Positions 8,157 to 17,238 are shown, counted from the first letter of the stretch. The stretch is DNA of 64,000 nucleotides from Streptomyces sp. NBC_01353 (GCF_036237275.1 NZ_CP108352.1:6200001-6264000), one strand, 5' to 3'. Numbers and translations: made by a program. Notes: a model not told the origin generated them from the sequence alone.

Positions 8157-9547
8157 GCGCCCACTCCGGCGGCGTCCAGGACGGTGGCCATGTCGCTTTC
8201 GGGGAGCGCCGGGTTGGAGGCCGCGTCGAAGGCCACGTCGGGGATGTGGAGGGTCTCGCGGAGGCGGGGGAGCGGGAGGCGCGGGTCGCCGGTCGCCTCC
8301 TGGCGCACCTTGACGTCGGGGTCGCGGCTGAGCCGCTCGATCAGCTCGGGGGCGGCCGCCGGGTCGCGGACGGCCAACAGGCGGTAGATCCCGTCCGGAT
8401 GGTCCGCGTAGCGGGCGGCGAGGCCCTCGCGGGGGAAGCGGGGGTGGGTGGTGGCCATCCAGGCGGAGAAGGTCCCACCCAGCCGGCTGTAGACGTGCAT
8501 CAGGACCTCCACCGGAGCGTCGGGGTGGTGCAGGGCCAGATGGGTGTGGACGATGAAGTCCTCGTCCTCGGCCAGGAGTCGCAGGAGCTCGGGCGGTAGA
8601 CAGGGGCTCATGGCGGCGGCGCGCCGGAGCAGCGGGTGGGCCGAGGTGGCGGCACGGCGCAGGACGTCGGGATCGGCGAGCCCGTCCCGTACCCACTCCA
8701 CGTCCCCTCTGTCGAACTGCTCCACCGGGAAGTCGACGGCCATGCGCCGCGCTTCGGACAGTTCCGGCCGGAGGGAGACCGCGAGCCGCACGCCGTCGTC
8801 CGGATCGAGTGCGAGCCGGTCCACGAGGTCGGCCGGCAGGGACGGGTTCTCGGCGAGGGCGACCAGGTGCGTGCGCTCGGCGACGAACCGCTCGGCGTCG
8901 GCCCGCCCGAGGAGCCCGCGGCGCAGCGCCTCGGGCACGGACGCCGGGTCGCGAAGGAGTTCGGCGGTGAGACGCGCGTCGCGAGCGCACTCGCGCAGCG
9001 TCGCGTCGCGCCGCACCTCCGGGTCCGCGTCGGCCGACAGCGCCGCCCGCCGCTCCGGCGGCAGGGCGTCCCATGCGCGCACCGCGCGACGACGTGCCGC
9101 CGGATCGTGATGGGTGGCCAGCGAGGCCGCGAAGGAGGGGGTCAGATGCGGGGAGTCCAGCAGTGCCTCCCGTACGGAGGGTTCGTGGTCGTCGAGCAGC
9201 CGGGCGCACACGGCGTCGGGCAGCGGCGCGACCTTCGTACGAGGTTTGCGCCACTCGGGCCCGTACGCGAGCGCCGCCCGCACCTTGGCCGACGGGTCGT
9301 CCGCGAGCCGCGCCCGCTGCTCCGGCTCCGCCTTGGTGCTCATGGCGAAGTCGATCCGGGCATCAGGGTTGGGGTGGGCCAGAATCACCGCGACGGCCGA
9401 CTCGGTGAGCCCGGCCCGGTGGACGGCAAGACGGGGCGGGCCGTCACCCCCGTTCTCGTCGTGGGCGAGCAGACGCAGCAGCAGCCACGTGGGGAGCGCC
9501 GGGTTGGAGGCGACTCCGCTCAGAGCCGATGAGTACACGGCGACCAT
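8153..9547 (-). CDS. Leucine-rich repeat variant (LRV) protein
   Basis: 464 aa, ATG at 9547. The protein is a chain of helical units of about 24 residues such as NPALPTWLLLRLL, NPSLPADLVDRLALDPDDGVRLAV and DPDVLRRAATSAHPLLRRAA, the LRV pattern (NP.LP..LL..L..D....VR..VA). No signal peptide and no Cys cluster of the kind found in the nitrogen-fixation LRV protein. Such solenoids serve as protein-binding scaffolds; the partner is unknown. The gene is translationally coupled to the MocR regulator, so the two are probably co-expressed. Confidence 0.88.
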   Translation of the reverse strand: MVAVYSSALSGVASNPALPTWLLLRLLAHDENGGDGPPRLAVHRAGLTESAVAVILAHPNPDARIDFAMSTKAEPEQRARLADDPSAKVRAALAYGPEWRKPRTKVAPLPDAVCARLLDDHEPSVREALLDSPHLTPSFAASLATHHDPAARRRAVRAWDALPPERRAALSADADPEVRRDATLRECARDARLTAELLRDPASVPEALRRGLLGRADAERFVAERTHLVALAENPSLPADLVDRLALDPDDGVRLAVSLRPELSEARRMAVDFPVEQFDRGDVEWVRDGLADPDVLRRAATSAHPLLRRAAAMSPCLPPELLRLLAEDEDFIVHTHLALHHPDAPVEVLMHVYSRLGGTFSAWMATTHPRFPREGLAARYADHPDGIYRLLAVRDPAAAPELIERLSRDPDVKVRQEATGDPRLPLPRLRETLHIPDVAFDAASNPALPESDMATVLDAAGVGA

Positions 9548-9554
9548 GAATTCC

Positions 9555-9770
9555 CTACCCCAGTGTCGTTCCGGGCCCGTCGGTGGTGGACATGATCTCC
9601 CGTACGCCCGTCAGGAACCGCCGCACGGCATCCACCTCGTCCTCGTCGAACGTGTCCAGCAGCGCGACCGTCCGGTCGATCAGCGGCCCGAAGGACGGCA
9701 ACCCGATCCGTACGGCCGACGACCTGACGGCGCTGCCGGTGGGGTCACCGCCGGAGACGTACGACCGCAT
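9555..9770 (-). pseudogene. Remnant of a MarR-type regulator (C-terminal end only)
   Basis: 71 codons from an ATG at 9770. The last 45 residues (FGPLIDRTVALLDTFDEDEVDAV, RFLTGVREI) resemble the dimerisation helix at the C-terminus of Streptomyces MarR proteins, but no winged-helix DNA-binding part precedes it. The upstream DNA (9780-9835) is a string of near-repeats of GGCGTCGGCGTG. Most likely a truncated gene; a real small protein cannot be excluded. Confidence 0.35.
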
Positions 9771-9875
9771 CGCGGGCTTCCTGGCGTCGGCGTGACGGCG
9801 TCGGCGTGGCGACTTCGGCGTGCCGCGCATCAGCGGGCGTCATCAGCAAGGCGCCGGGCAACAACCCTGCCGACG

Positions 9876-10235
9876 TCAGCGAGACAGCGCGTCCCGCACC
9901 GCCTCCTCCGTCCGCCCCACGACGGCCGTGCCGTCCTCCGCCGTGATGATCGGCCGCTGGATGAGCTTGGGGTGCGTGGCGAGCGCCTCCACCCATCGGT
10001 CCCGGTTCGCCTCGTCGCGCGGCCAGTCCTTCAGGCCCAGCTCCTTGGCATCGGCCTCCCCGGTCCGCGTGATGTCCCACGGTTCGAGACCGAGCCGCTC
10101 CAGTACGGCGCGGATCTCGTCCGGGTTCGGCACGTCCTCCAGGTAGCGGCGCACCGTGTACTCGGCGCCCTCCGCGTCGAGCAGACTGATCGCGCTGCGG
10201 CACTTGGAACAGGCGGGATTGATCCAGATCTCCAT
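9876..10235 (-). CDS. ArsC/Spx-family (arsenate reductase-like) protein
   Basis: 119 aa, ATG at 10235. MEIWINPACSKCRSAISLL carries the thioredoxin-fold motif of the ArsC family, with Cys9 at the catalytic position and a second Cys at 12 (CSKC). Arg/Pro-rich segments further on (PKLIQRPIIT) match the arsenate reductase fold. Family members reduce arsenate with glutaredoxin or are redox regulators such as Spx/YffB. No ars operon is next to it, so a general thiol-redox role is as likely as arsenate resistance. Single-gene unit. Confidence 0.88.
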   Translation of the reverse strand: MEIWINPACSKCRSAISLLDAEGAEYTVRRYLEDVPNPDEIRAVLERLGLEPWDITRTGEADAKELGLKDWPRDEANRDRWVEALATHPKLIQRPIITAEDGTAVVGRTEEAVRDALSR

Positions 10236-10299
10236 GCGCCACACGGTACCCCCTCCGCCCCGCTCCACCACCCCCCAAACCCTGTCTGGCCAGGGGCGA

Positions 10300-10322
10300 T
10301 TGTCAGTGGGGGCACCTAAAAT
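10300..10322 (+). promoter_or_regulatory. RecA-NDp-type (PafBC-dependent) DNA-damage promoter
   Basis: TTGTCAGTG, eight bases, then TAAAAT. This fits the RecA-NDp consensus TTGTCRGTG-N8-TAnnnT described in mycobacteria for LexA-independent, PafBC-driven damage genes. It lies 61 bp before the ATG of the 91-aa protein, a suitable distance for a short leader. Confidence 0.7.
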
Positions 10323-10383
10323 AGGGGGTGAAGGTGAGGGTCCCGGGGAGGGCCCGCACCCAGTTTTCGCCAGGAGGTCGCCC

Positions 10384-10659
10384 ATGGCTCTCGCCGTGAT
10401 CCGGACACCGTCCCTCGAACCCTGGAAGCCCCTCCAGAAGAGGCCGCTCCCCGCGGGCCGCCCCCGCGAGTGGTACATCGCTCACAACCGCCGACTGAAG
10501 GCCATGCGCCTCGCGATCGTCCTGCTCGACGCGGGTGTCCACGACCCCGCGAACGCCGGCAACGCGAAGATACGCACCACGGCCGAACTGCTCGGCATCC
10601 ACCCGCCGTCCGACACCACCTGCCGCATGGTCCGCGCCCTGATCCGCTACGGCCGCTGA
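10384..10659 (+). CDS. Conserved-looking 91-aa protein, probably DNA-damage inducible
   Basis: 91 aa from the ATG at 10384, with a strong AGGAGG 8 nt upstream. Small, basic, soluble; the N-terminal third is Pro-rich and the rest helical (EWYIAHNRRLKAMRLAIVLLDAG, then TTAELLGIH and TTCRMVRALI, which could form a helix-turn-helix). I do not recognise a family. The upstream RecA-NDp-like promoter is the only functional hint and suggests expression after DNA damage. A hairpin terminator at 10684-10717 makes it monocistronic. Confidence 0.85.
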   Translation: MALAVIRTPSLEPWKPLQKRPLPAGRPREWYIAHNRRLKAMRLAIVLLDAGVHDPANAGNAKIRTTAELLGIHPPSDTTCRMVRALIRYGR

Positions 10660-10683
10660 TCCGACCGCACCACCCTGCCCGAA

Positions 10684-10717
10684 CGGGCCGCCACCCCGAC
10701 CCAGGGGCGGCGGCCCG
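10684..10717 (+). terminator. Hairpin terminator after the 91-aa gene
   Basis: CGGGCCGCC (10684-10692) pairs with GGCGGCCCG (10709-10717), with a further CCCC/GGGG pairing inside. There is no U-tract, as is common in Streptomyces. Confidence 0.6.
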
Positions 10718-10877
10718 CTCGCAACTCGACCGTTGCGCAGCCCACTTGGCGGCACGGTGCCGACCGGCCGACAGTTCTCCGTCGACCTCCCGCCGATATG
10801 ATCTCCGCGTAGACGTACGACCGTTCGGGCCCGGGAGGGACAGCCCCCGGGGCGACGGGGGACGAGGGGGCACACCG

Positions 10878-11189
10878 GTGGACAACGCCGTGGAGTTGGC
10901 GGACATCATCGCTCAGCTGCGCCACGACCTGAGCCGCGCCATGGCGGAAGGCGAAGGCACCGACCTGCGCTTCCAGGCGGAGCAGATCGAGCTGGAGCTG
11001 ACCGTCGGCGTGGAGCGGAGCCGGGAGCCCGGGGTGAAGGTCCGGTTCTGGGTGTTCGACGCCGGTGCCACCGCGCGGCAGGCGACCACCGACACCCAGC
11101 GGCTCACCCTGACCCTGAAGCCGGTACGCCCCGACGCACCGGACCGCTCGGTGCTGATCTCCGGTGACGAACTGCTCGGTGAGGACTGA
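10878..11189 (+). CDS. Trypsin-co-occurring domain (Trypco2) protein
   Basis: 103 aa from the GTG at 10878, with GAGGGGG 7-8 nt upstream. The start VDNAVELADIIAQLRHDLSR forms a helix, followed by strands (QIELELTVGV, VKVRFWVFDA, QRLTLTLKPV) as in the Trypco2 family that accompanies trypsin-like effector or sensor genes in actinobacterial conflict systems. It ends 7 bp before the trypsin-STAND gene, so the two form an operon. It is probably an adaptor or substrate of the protease; the exact role is not established. Confidence 0.85.
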   Translation: MDNAVELADIIAQLRHDLSRAMAEGEGTDLRFQAEQIELELTVGVERSREPGVKVRFWVFDAGATARQATTDTQRLTLTLKPVRPDAPDRSVLISGDELLGED

Positions 11190-11196
11190 TCGCACC

Positions 11197-14193
11197 ATGC
11201 CCGAAACCAGCAGGCGCGCCGCCGGCGGACTCGACCCGCACCGCATCGCCGAGGTCATCGTCACCACGCCGGCCGGCCGCCGGCGCGGCTCGGGCTACCG
11301 GGTCACCGACACGACGGTGCTCACCGCCGCGCATGTCGTGGCCGGCACCGCCGGGACACGGGTCCGCTTCGACGTGGACCGGCCCGGGCAGTGGGAGGCA
11401 CCGGCGGACGTGGCCTGGTACGACGCCGGCAGCGACGTGGCCGTCTTGACCTTCGTACCGCCGTCGACCGCGCCGTCCGTCGAGCCCGCGCCGTTCGGGC
11501 GCATCACCTCGGACCACCACGCCGTCGTCGCCGTCCACGCCGCGGGCTTCCCGCTGTGGAAGCAGCGCCGCCGACCGGACGGCGGACAGTTCCGGGAACT
11601 CCATCAGACCGACGGCACCGTCGCGGCCCTGTCGAACCTGAGGACGGGCACGCTGGAGATCACCGTCGCACCGGCCGGAGCCGACCCCAACCCCCAGGTG
11701 TCGCCGTGGTCGGGGATGTCGGGTGCGGCGGTCTGGGCCGGAGACCTCATCGTCGGCGTGGTCGCCGAGCACCACCGCTGGGAAGGATCGGGACGGCTGA
11801 CCGCCGCCCGGATCGACCACGCCCTGCTCCCGGCCGGCGCACCGCCCGCAGCCGAACCGGCCGCGCTGCTGGCCATCGACGACCCTCAGGCGCTGCCCGA
11901 AGCGGGTACGGAACCACCGGGCGCGCACGGACCGGACCACCAGGAGGAGCCGGCCGCGAGCAGCGCCCCGGCCCGGTCCAAGGTGATCGGGCTGCCTGTC
12001 GCCCACGGCATCGAGCTGTTCAAGAACCGCACCCGCGAACTCGACCTGATCGGCCGCCACCTCAGCGATCCCGCCGTCCGCATGGTGACGGTCACAGGAC
12101 GCCGGGGCATGGGCAAGAGCGCTCTCGCCGCCAAAGTCATGGACCTCCTCGACCGGGGCGAGTGGCCCGGCCACTCCGCGGCGCCGCTCCCTTCGGGACT
12201 CGTCAACCTCAGCACCCGTACGTCGGGCATCTCCCTGGAGCGCCTCTACTTCGACTGCGCCCAGCTGCTCGGCGGCGAGCACCGGACCCGTCTGCACGAG
12301 GTCTGGGCCGCCCAGCTGCCCGTCCAGGACAAGCTCGACGAGCTGTTCGCCGCGATGGGCGACCGGCTCTTCGTCATCCTGATGGACAACTTCGAGGACC
12401 TCCTCCACGACGACGGCCGGATCCGGGACGAGGAGGTGGCGCTCTTCCTCGACTGCCTCTTCCGGGCCCGGTCCACCCCGCGGCTCCTGGTGACGACTCA
12501 GGTACCGGTACGTCTCGCCCCCGAGCTGCGCCGTTTCGTCGCCCAGGTCGATCTCTCCGAGGGGCTGCACCCCTCCCAGTCCGTCGCGCTGCTGCGGGAG
12601 CTGGACCGCGACGGCAGCCTCGGCATCGCGCACCTGTCCGACGAGGAGCTGCTTCAGGCTGCCGTGCGTGTGCACGGTGTCCCGCGCGCCCTGGAGCTCC
12701 TCGTCGGCGCCATGGCCGACGACGACATGATGCTGCCCACCCTGCAGGACGTCCTGGCCGACTACGCCCAGCGCCGTGACGTGGTCGAGGGCCTCGTCCA
12801 GGACCGCCACCGCCAGCTCGACGCCGGGAGCCGTACGGTCGTCGGCGTCCTCGCGGCGCTGCGCACCCCCGTACCGCAGCCGGCGGTCCAGACGATCGTC
12901 GGCGGTCTCGATCCCACGCTCGACGTCACGCGCGTCCTGGCCCACCTGGTACGGATCCACCTGGTGTCGGTGGACCGCAGGCACCGCACCTTCGCCCTGC
13001 ACCCGATGGACGCCGACCTGGCGTACGGCGAGCTGCCCGCGGACGGCCCGACCGGCCGCACGGCCGTCGAGCGGCGGATCGCCGACCGGTACGCGAACAT
13101 CGCCCCGCCCCGTGCGGCCTGGCAGACCGCGGACGACGTCCAGCCGCTGCGCCGGCAGTTCGAGCACCTGGTGCGCGCCGGTGACGTCGACGCCGCCGCG
13201 ATGGTCCTCGGAGAGATGGGGGAGTGGCTGGTCTGGCAGGGCTCGGTGCTCGGGGTGATCTCGATGCACCTGGCCATCGACGGCCGTCTCACCGACGACC
13301 GGGCCCGCCTCGCCCACCTCGGGTCCTTCGGACACGCCCGCCTGACGGCGGGGCCGATGGAGCACGCGGTCGAGCTGTTCACCGAGGCTGTCGACCTGGC
13401 GGAGCGTCTGGGCGATCACCGCGCCCTTCAGAACGCCGTCTTCGGTCTCGGCGACGCGTACCGGCAGCTCGCCCGTCTCGACGCGGCGGTGGGCCCGCTG
13501 GCCAGGGCAGGTGACCTGGCCCACGAGAACGGCGACCTGGAAGGCGAGGTGCACGCGATCCTGTCCCTGAGCCTCGCGTACAGCTCCCTCGGGGACGGGG
13601 AGACGGCGCTGGCGAGTGCCGACCGGTTGAGTGCCCTCGGTCAGACGTCCGGGGACCTGCTCACGCAGGCCCGGGCGGGGAACGCCCGCACGATCGCGCT
13701 GCTAACGCTCAGCCGCTGGGAGGAGACGATCACCGCCGGTGACTTGGCCATCCGCGCGTACCGGGCGTCGGGCATCCCGGAGGGGATCAACAACGCCCTG
13801 AACGCCCAAGGCATCGCCCTGCTGGCGCTGGACCGGGTCGGCGAGGCGGTGACCATGCTGAAGGCGGCGCTCGACGAGGCACTGCTGACGGAGAACCCCC
13901 GCGCCGAGGGCGTCTGCCTCTGCAACCTGGCCTGGGCCTACTGGTGCGACGGACAGTACGCGCAGGCGGCCGAGACGGCCGAGCGGGCGGCGGTCTCGCT
14001 GGGGATCGCGGGTGCGGGGGAAGCGGCGGCGGCCCAGGCGCTCGCGGAGGCCGCCCACGCCCGCGCCGTACCCCGCCCCCGGGCCGCCGCTGAGGCCCTG
14101 GTCCGCGCCGCCGACGCACTGGGAGACAACGTCGAGGTGGTCGGCCCCTCTTGGCTTGTTGCGCAGGCCGAGCTGATGCGCGCGGAGGGCTGA
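11197..14193 (+). CDS. Trypsin-STAND NTPase-TPR protein (conflict/signalling system)
   Basis: 998 aa from the ATG at 11197. Residues 10-215 form a trypsin-like serine protease with an intact triad: His46 in TAAHVV, Asp80 in SDVAV, Ser175 in SGMSGAAV. A Pro/Ala-rich linker (220-265) leads to a STAND/NACHT-like P-loop NTPase with Walker A GRRGMGKS (301-308) and Walker B LFVILMDNFED (391-401). From about 650 on it is TPR repeats, ending at an Ala-rich C-terminus. No signal peptide: cytosolic. The architecture predicts a sensor (TPR) that assembles via STAND and unleashes proteolysis, as in antiphage or programmed-death systems; this is inference. Coupled to the Trypco2 gene. Confidence 0.93.
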   Translation: MPETSRRAAGGLDPHRIAEVIVTTPAGRRRGSGYRVTDTTVLTAAHVVAGTAGTRVRFDVDRPGQWEAPADVAWYDAGSDVAVLTFVPPSTAPSVEPAPFGRITSDHHAVVAVHAAGFPLWKQRRRPDGGQFRELHQTDGTVAALSNLRTGTLEITVAPAGADPNPQVSPWSGMSGAAVWAGDLIVGVVAEHHRWEGSGRLTAARIDHALLPAGAPPAAEPAALLAIDDPQALPEAGTEPPGAHGPDHQEEPAASSAPARSKVIGLPVAHGIELFKNRTRELDLIGRHLSDPAVRMVTVTGRRGMGKSALAAKVMDLLDRGEWPGHSAAPLPSGLVNLSTRTSGISLERLYFDCAQLLGGEHRTRLHEVWAAQLPVQDKLDELFAAMGDRLFVILMDNFEDLLHDDGRIRDEEVALFLDCLFRARSTPRLLVTTQVPVRLAPELRRFVAQVDLSEGLHPSQSVALLRELDRDGSLGIAHLSDEELLQAAVRVHGVPRALELLVGAMADDDMMLPTLQDVLADYAQRRDVVEGLVQDRHRQLDAGSRTVVGVLAALRTPVPQPAVQTIVGGLDPTLDVTRVLAHLVRIHLVSVDRRHRTFALHPMDADLAYGELPADGPTGRTAVERRIADRYANIAPPRAAWQTADDVQPLRRQFEHLVRAGDVDAAAMVLGEMGEWLVWQGSVLGVISMHLAIDGRLTDDRARLAHLGSFGHARLTAGPMEHAVELFTEAVDLAERLGDHRALQNAVFGLGDAYRQLARLDAAVGPLARAGDLAHENGDLEGEVHAILSLSLAYSSLGDGETALASADRLSALGQTSGDLLTQARAGNARTIALLTLSRWEETITAGDLAIRAYRASGIPEGINNALNAQGIALLALDRVGEAVTMLKAALDEALLTENPRAEGVCLCNLAWAYWCDGQYAQAAETAERAAVSLGIAGAGEAAAAQALAEAAHARAVPRPRAAAEALVRAADALGDNVEVVGPSWLVAQAELMRAEG

Positions 14194-14462
14194 CGCACCC
14201 TGGCGGCCGCCGCCGCCGACCGGCAACGGCGAGGGCCGCCACCCCCGCCGAGCGCGCGCCCATTCGTGGACAGTTCCACGTCATCAAGCCCAGTCCAGGA
14301 GGTCAGGGCACGGTTAATCGTCGCCGCCGTACTGGCAGTCGTCGACGTTTCCCATGGGAGGTCCGGATCGCCCGATGCGGGGCTGAGCTGGTCTCGGGCG
14401 ACCACGCGGCGCTTCGCTTCGACATCACGCATGACATAGAGCCAAGACAGGTCAACTGCACT
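14194..14462. other. Intergenic stretch at the edge of a less GC-rich island
   Basis: A GC-rich beginning (possible weak hairpin GGCGGCC/GGCCGCC just after 14200) gives way after 14280 to AT-richer DNA. I see no gene or terminal repeat. Confidence 0.4.
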
Positions 14463-15179
14463 TCAAATTTCGCTGAGTCTGATCTCCGCAGACGGGCTCA
14501 GGTCCCGTTGCTTCGGCGCGTACCGCAGCAGCACTACGTCGTCGATTGGACGCGCTTCAAGGAGCTTCATCCGGGCCGTTGGCCCACCAGGATACGCCGC
14601 CGGGGATAAGAATCTCGGTGCGCCGGCCTGGCCCACAAGGAGTGGGGCGATGACGAGATGGAGTTCGTCTGCGAGGTTCCACTCCAGGAACTGGGTGTGG
14701 ATCGTGCCGCCCCCCTCCACAAGGAGCCTGCCCACACCTCGACGACCGAGCTCGTCGAGGGCCAGATTCCAGTCGAGCACGGGGCCGGTGCTAATGATGT
14801 CGGCATAGGCCCCCAGGGTGCGCCGGGCTCTGGGAGCTGCGTCGTCTACGGTGAATACCAGCTTCTCTCCTCCGCAGTGCCAGAACAACAGAGTTGTATC
14901 CAGCTCCGCTGACTCGGTCACTGTCACCTTTAGCGGATGCTCGGGTTTGCCACCGGCGGTCCGTCCCCCGCGCCGTTCGGCACTCCTGACCAGCAGGCGC
15001 GGATTGTCCTTGCGCAAGGTCGTGGCGCCGACGAGCACAGCGTCGGCTGCGGCGCGTTCACTATCGACACGGTCGAGGTCTTGGCCGTTGGAAAGCACGA
15101 GCCGCGCCCCAGTGGCGTCGTCCAAGTGGCAGTCCAACGACACGGCGGCCGACAACACGACGTACGGGCGTATGGTCAT
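14463..15179 (-). CDS. RibD C-terminal-type (dihydrofolate reductase-fold) reductase
   Basis: 238 aa, ATG at 15179, 10 nt after the upstream stop. MTIRPYVVLSAAVSLDCHLDD matches the start of RibD_C/HTP reductase proteins; ADAVLVGATTLRKDNPRL and RLLVEGGGTIHTQFL are the NADPH- and substrate-binding motifs of the family. In riboflavin synthesis such enzymes reduce the ribosylamino-pyrimidine side chain; stand-alone copies act in other pterin- or deazapurine-like pathways. Codon use is less GC-biased than in the core genes, which suggests acquisition. Last gene of a three-gene minus-strand unit. Confidence 0.88.
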   Translation of the reverse strand: MTIRPYVVLSAAVSLDCHLDDATGARLVLSNGQDLDRVDSERAAADAVLVGATTLRKDNPRLLVRSAERRGGRTAGGKPEHPLKVTVTESAELDTTLLFWHCGGEKLVFTVDDAAPRARRTLGAYADIISTGPVLDWNLALDELGRRGVGRLLVEGGGTIHTQFLEWNLADELHLVIAPLLVGQAGAPRFLSPAAYPGGPTARMKLLEARPIDDVVLLRYAPKQRDLSPSAEIRLSEI

Positions 15180-15189
15180 GAGGAGGCAG

Positions 15190-15588
15190 TTAGATCGTGC
15201 GCTCGTAGCTTGCCCAGGCGATGTGGGACTCGTGGAGTTGCACCGTGATCCCGGTCAACCCTTGGGCGTTCTTGCCGAGAGCGCCGTCGAGTATGCGGGC
15301 AGCCAGACGGTCTGCTATGACCTTGGCCAAGAACTCCGTTGTTGTGTTGGTCCCAGCGAGGTCGGGATCCTCGTCGAGGTTGCGGTATGAGAGCGCCGCG
15401 ACGATTCCGCGTAGCTCCGTCGCTGCCAGAGCCATGTCGACGACCAAGTTGTCGGCATCCAGCTCCGCGCGCTGAAAGGTGGCGTCGACCAGGTAAGTCG
15501 CTCCATGCAGTCGCTGCGCGGGGCCGAAGATCTCACCCTGGAGGCTATGGGCGATCATGAGGTGCTCGCGAACTGTGACGGTGAACAA
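15190..15588 (-). CDS. 6-pyruvoyl-tetrahydropterin synthase/QueD-like protein
   Basis: 132 aa from a TTG at 15588, chosen because GGAG sits 5 nt upstream and related proteins begin MF(S/T)(I/V)TVR. The pattern [40 protein letters not shown] and [12 protein letters not shown] follows the PTPS/QueD fold. The usual zinc motif HGHNY is HGATY here, so the third zinc ligand is absent or replaced, while the first His (IAHS) and the C-terminal HESH are kept. That points to a divergent subfamily rather than a canonical BH4 or queuosine enzyme. Sits between the dehydrogenase and the RibD-type reductase. Confidence 0.88.
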   Translation of the reverse strand: MFTVTVREHLMIAHSLQGEIFGPAQRLHGATYLVDATFQRAELDADNLVVDMALAATELRGIVAALSYRNLDEDPDLAGTNTTTEFLAKVIADRLAARILDGALGKNAQGLTGITVQLHESHIAWASYERTI

Positions 15589-15656
15589 GGCCTCTCCAGA
15601 ACGTCGGTGTCGGTCATGACAGGGGCAATCAGCGTCGATCTGTCGGTGTGGCCAGG

Positions 15657-16652
15657 TCAAAAAGGGTCGTAGCGGATTCGGTGACATAGTCCGGGCAGCC
15701 TGCCGTCCGCGATATCGGCAATGACCTGCGGGAGGTCGTCGAAGTCGGACTCGCCGGTGATCAGCACGTCGAACACCGGGTCCCGCAAGAGATCGAGCGC
15801 CAGAGCGATCCGGTCGGCTGTTGTGTACCGACCGCGCTGCTTCGGCGGTATGGCGCCGACCTGGCTGCTGCGCAGCGAAAGACGCCGCGAATGGAAGAAC
15901 TCGCCGAGCGGCAGGGTCACCGGCTGGTCCCCATACCAGCTCAGGTCGATCACGGAGCCTTCGGGAGCAAGCAGTTCGAGAGAGCGCTGAAGCCCTGCCT
16001 GAGTGGCACTGGCATGGAAGACAAGATCGCAGTCGTCGGCCGCATGGATGGGAGGGGCGAAGGCGACGCCGAGCGCCGCGGCGACGTCCGCGCGGGTCGG
16101 GTCGATGTCGACGAGTTGCACGCGTACCCCGGGAATGCGAGCCAGGAGAGCGGCCACACAGCAGCCGACCGTGCCTGCACCGACCACGGCGATCCGGTCA
16201 CCGATCCGCGGTGGCGCGTCCCACAGTGCGTTGAGCGCGGTCTCGACGATCCCGGCAAGCACCGCACGTTCTGGCGGCACAGCCTTGGGTACGGGCGTGA
16301 GGGAGTGGGCTGGGATGCGGAAACGGGTCTGGTGCGGGTACAGGCTGAAGACCGTCCTGCCCACGAGCTCCGCAGGTCCCGTCTCCACCATGCCGACGTT
16401 GAGGTACCCGTACTTGACGGGTCCGGGGAAGTCACCTTCCTGGAACGGGGCACGCATGACCGCGTACTGATTCGCGGGCACCCGGCCGTGGAAGACCAGC
16501 GATTCCGTCCCACGGCTTACAGCCGAATACAAGGTCCGGACTATGGCAGCATCGTCAGCCAAGGCCTCGTCATTGGCAGGTGGGCAGGCGGAGGCCGCGA
16601 TCTCACCCTGCCCTGGGGACGTCACCCAAAAGGAGCGTATGTGGCTCGGCAC
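15657..16652 (-). CDS. Zinc-type (MDR) alcohol dehydrogenase-like protein
   Basis: 331 aa from the GTG at 16652, which has GAGGA 6 nt upstream; a TTG one codon earlier is too close to it. The medium-chain dehydrogenase fold is seen in [25 protein letters not shown] and the NAD(P) motif [15 protein letters not shown]. The classical GHE catalytic zinc motif is not evident, and the structural four-Cys loop is missing, as in the short MDR proteins found beside PTPS-like genes. First gene of the trio; 68 bp separate it from the PTPS-like gene. Substrate unknown, perhaps a pterin side chain or sugar. Confidence 0.9.
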   Translation of the reverse strand: MPSHIRSFWVTSPGQGEIAASACPPANDEALADDAAIVRTLYSAVSRGTESLVFHGRVPANQYAVMRAPFQEGDFPGPVKYGYLNVGMVETGPAELVGRTVFSLYPHQTRFRIPAHSLTPVPKAVPPERAVLAGIVETALNALWDAPPRIGDRIAVVGAGTVGCCVAALLARIPGVRVQLVDIDPTRADVAAALGVAFAPPIHAADDCDLVFHASATQAGLQRSLELLAPEGSVIDLSWYGDQPVTLPLGEFFHSRRLSLRSSQVGAIPPKQRGRYTTADRIALALDLLRDPVFDVLITGESDFDDLPQVIADIADGRLPGLCHRIRYDPF

Positions 16653-16878
16653 CAATGATCCTCTGCTACGAGGGCCCGGCTTCGAGCCCTCCTGCTACAT
16701 CCGGCACGAACGCCTCAACCCGCCGGGCCACCGCGGGCACTGATGTGGCACCCGACGCTCCCCGGCGTGCTGAGTTCCCGCGATCGTAGACGATCAAGTC
16801 TCAGGCTCAAGGGACGCTTTCAACATCGACGCCCACGAACACGCATGCGCGAGGACTGTTCTCCGCCCTACCCGTCCC

Positions 16879-17238
16879 CTACAGGCGAACGGCAAGCCCT
16901 GCTTTTCTTTGCTCGCTTGGCACAGTCTCATACTTGCGTCGACACTCGGGCTGAGCCTTGGTCCTCCGGATGTGCGTGACGAGAGCGGCCTTCTGGATCC
17001 CGAGAAGCGACGCCTCCTCGGCGGTCGCCTGGCGTGGTTCCGGTTGCTCGACGGCGTGGCCGACGGTGAAGCCGATTGCGGCCGTACGGTTCACGACGCC
17101 CGCTTTCGCAGTCGAGGCGCCGGACGTGCAGGAGGATGCGAAGGTACGCGTCATCTGTGGCCGCGTGATACGCACGCGGCTCATTGGCGGTGAACAAGGA
17201 AAGGCCGTCGGCCGCGCCTTCCAGTGGAAGAAGAGCAC
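16879..17238 (-). pseudogene. Remnant of a GntR-family regulator (UTRA-like domain)
   Basis: A 119-codon frame whose middle, VEQPEPRQATAEEASLLGI followed by ALVTHIRRT, resembles the ligand-binding UTRA domain of GntR/HutC regulators. The frame has no DNA-binding domain and after IRRT no longer looks like the family, suggesting truncation plus a frameshift. Likely the former regulator of the neighbouring trio or of a lost gene. Confidence 0.35.
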
